Part shown: positions 5,292 through 5,307 of the stretch, piece after piece | Layout: each line of letters begins with the position of its first letter | Position numbering within the stretch: the stretch's first letter is position 1 | From: Oscillospiraceae bacterium | GTDB lineage: Bacteria; Bacillota; Clostridia; Oscillospirales; Ruminococcaceae | Assembly (NCBI GenBank): GCA_031281115.1 | Contig: JAITFV010000075.1 | Span: forward strand, 1-5,307 | Length of the DNA: 5,307 nucleotides | Direction of reading: 5' to 3' | The notes under the pieces: model-generated | Seen by the model: only the letters and a program-made list of their open reading frames with translations | Databases searched by the model: none | What the model was told of the DNA's origin: nothing | Translations under genes and position numbers: made by a program

Positions 5292-5307
5292 GCTGCGTGA
5301 GCGCAGC
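5292..5307. repeat. Short GC-rich inverted repeat at the window edge
   Basis: gctgcg (5292-5297) and cgcagc (5302-5307) pair around the loop tgag. It stands 7 bases from the long inverted repeat at 5245-5284, the same close packing seen in the middle intergenic region. The tract probably continues beyond the window. Confidence 0.55.

Overview
This looks like a bacterial chromosome segment, most likely from a Gram-positive, low-to-middle-GC Bacillota (a Clostridia- or Negativicutes-type organism). I infer this from the strong GGAGG-type ribosome binding sites, the AT-leaning codon use, the SecA sequence that follows the B. subtilis pattern, and the SPFH protein that resembles the B. subtilis YdjI/'virion core protein' family. 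The exact lineage cannot be fixed from the sequence. All six convincing genes lie on the minus strand, so transcription runs from the right end of the window to the left.

Right part (about 5307 down to 1889): a tight five-gene cluster, probably one operon. In transcription order it encodes (1) a 229-residue cytosolic protein of unknown function (5172-4483), (2) a YidD-type membrane protein with two extra N-terminal membrane helices (4502-3972), (3) a 61-residue zinc-ribbon protein (3955-3770), (4) a 385-residue SPFH/stomatin-like protein ending in a SHOCT domain (3744-2587), and (5) a 227-residue four-helix membrane protein with a helical cytosolic tail (2572-1889). Gaps are 14 to 25 bases, with one overlap. 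Four of the five genes have a clear Shine-Dalgarno sequence; yidD probably depends on translational coupling. The cluster recalls YdjI-type membrane-stress or membrane-domain operons, with a YidD (membrane-insertion factor) added.

Middle (about 1888 to 1514): a gene-free stretch of about 375 bases. It is packed with at least nine short, mostly perfect inverted repeats placed almost back to back, each with a different sequence. The hairpin nearest the operon end may be its terminator. The left edge holds a near-consensus sigma-70 promoter embedded in a further inverted repeat. The leader of the operon (5173-5307) carries three more inverted repeats of the same style.

Left part (1513 to 1, continuing off the window): a SecA-family ATPase whose first 504 residues are visible. 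All nucleotide-binding motifs and the preprotein-crosslinking region are present. The N-terminus starts about 55 residues later than in housekeeping SecA, and several near-invariant positions differ, so it is probably a second, specialised SecA. Its promoter sits so close to the ATG that the mRNA may be leaderless.

The co-location of a variant SecA, an extended YidD, an SPFH scaffold protein and a polytopic membrane protein suggests a membrane-protein export, insertion or stress module. That functional link is inference from gene order.
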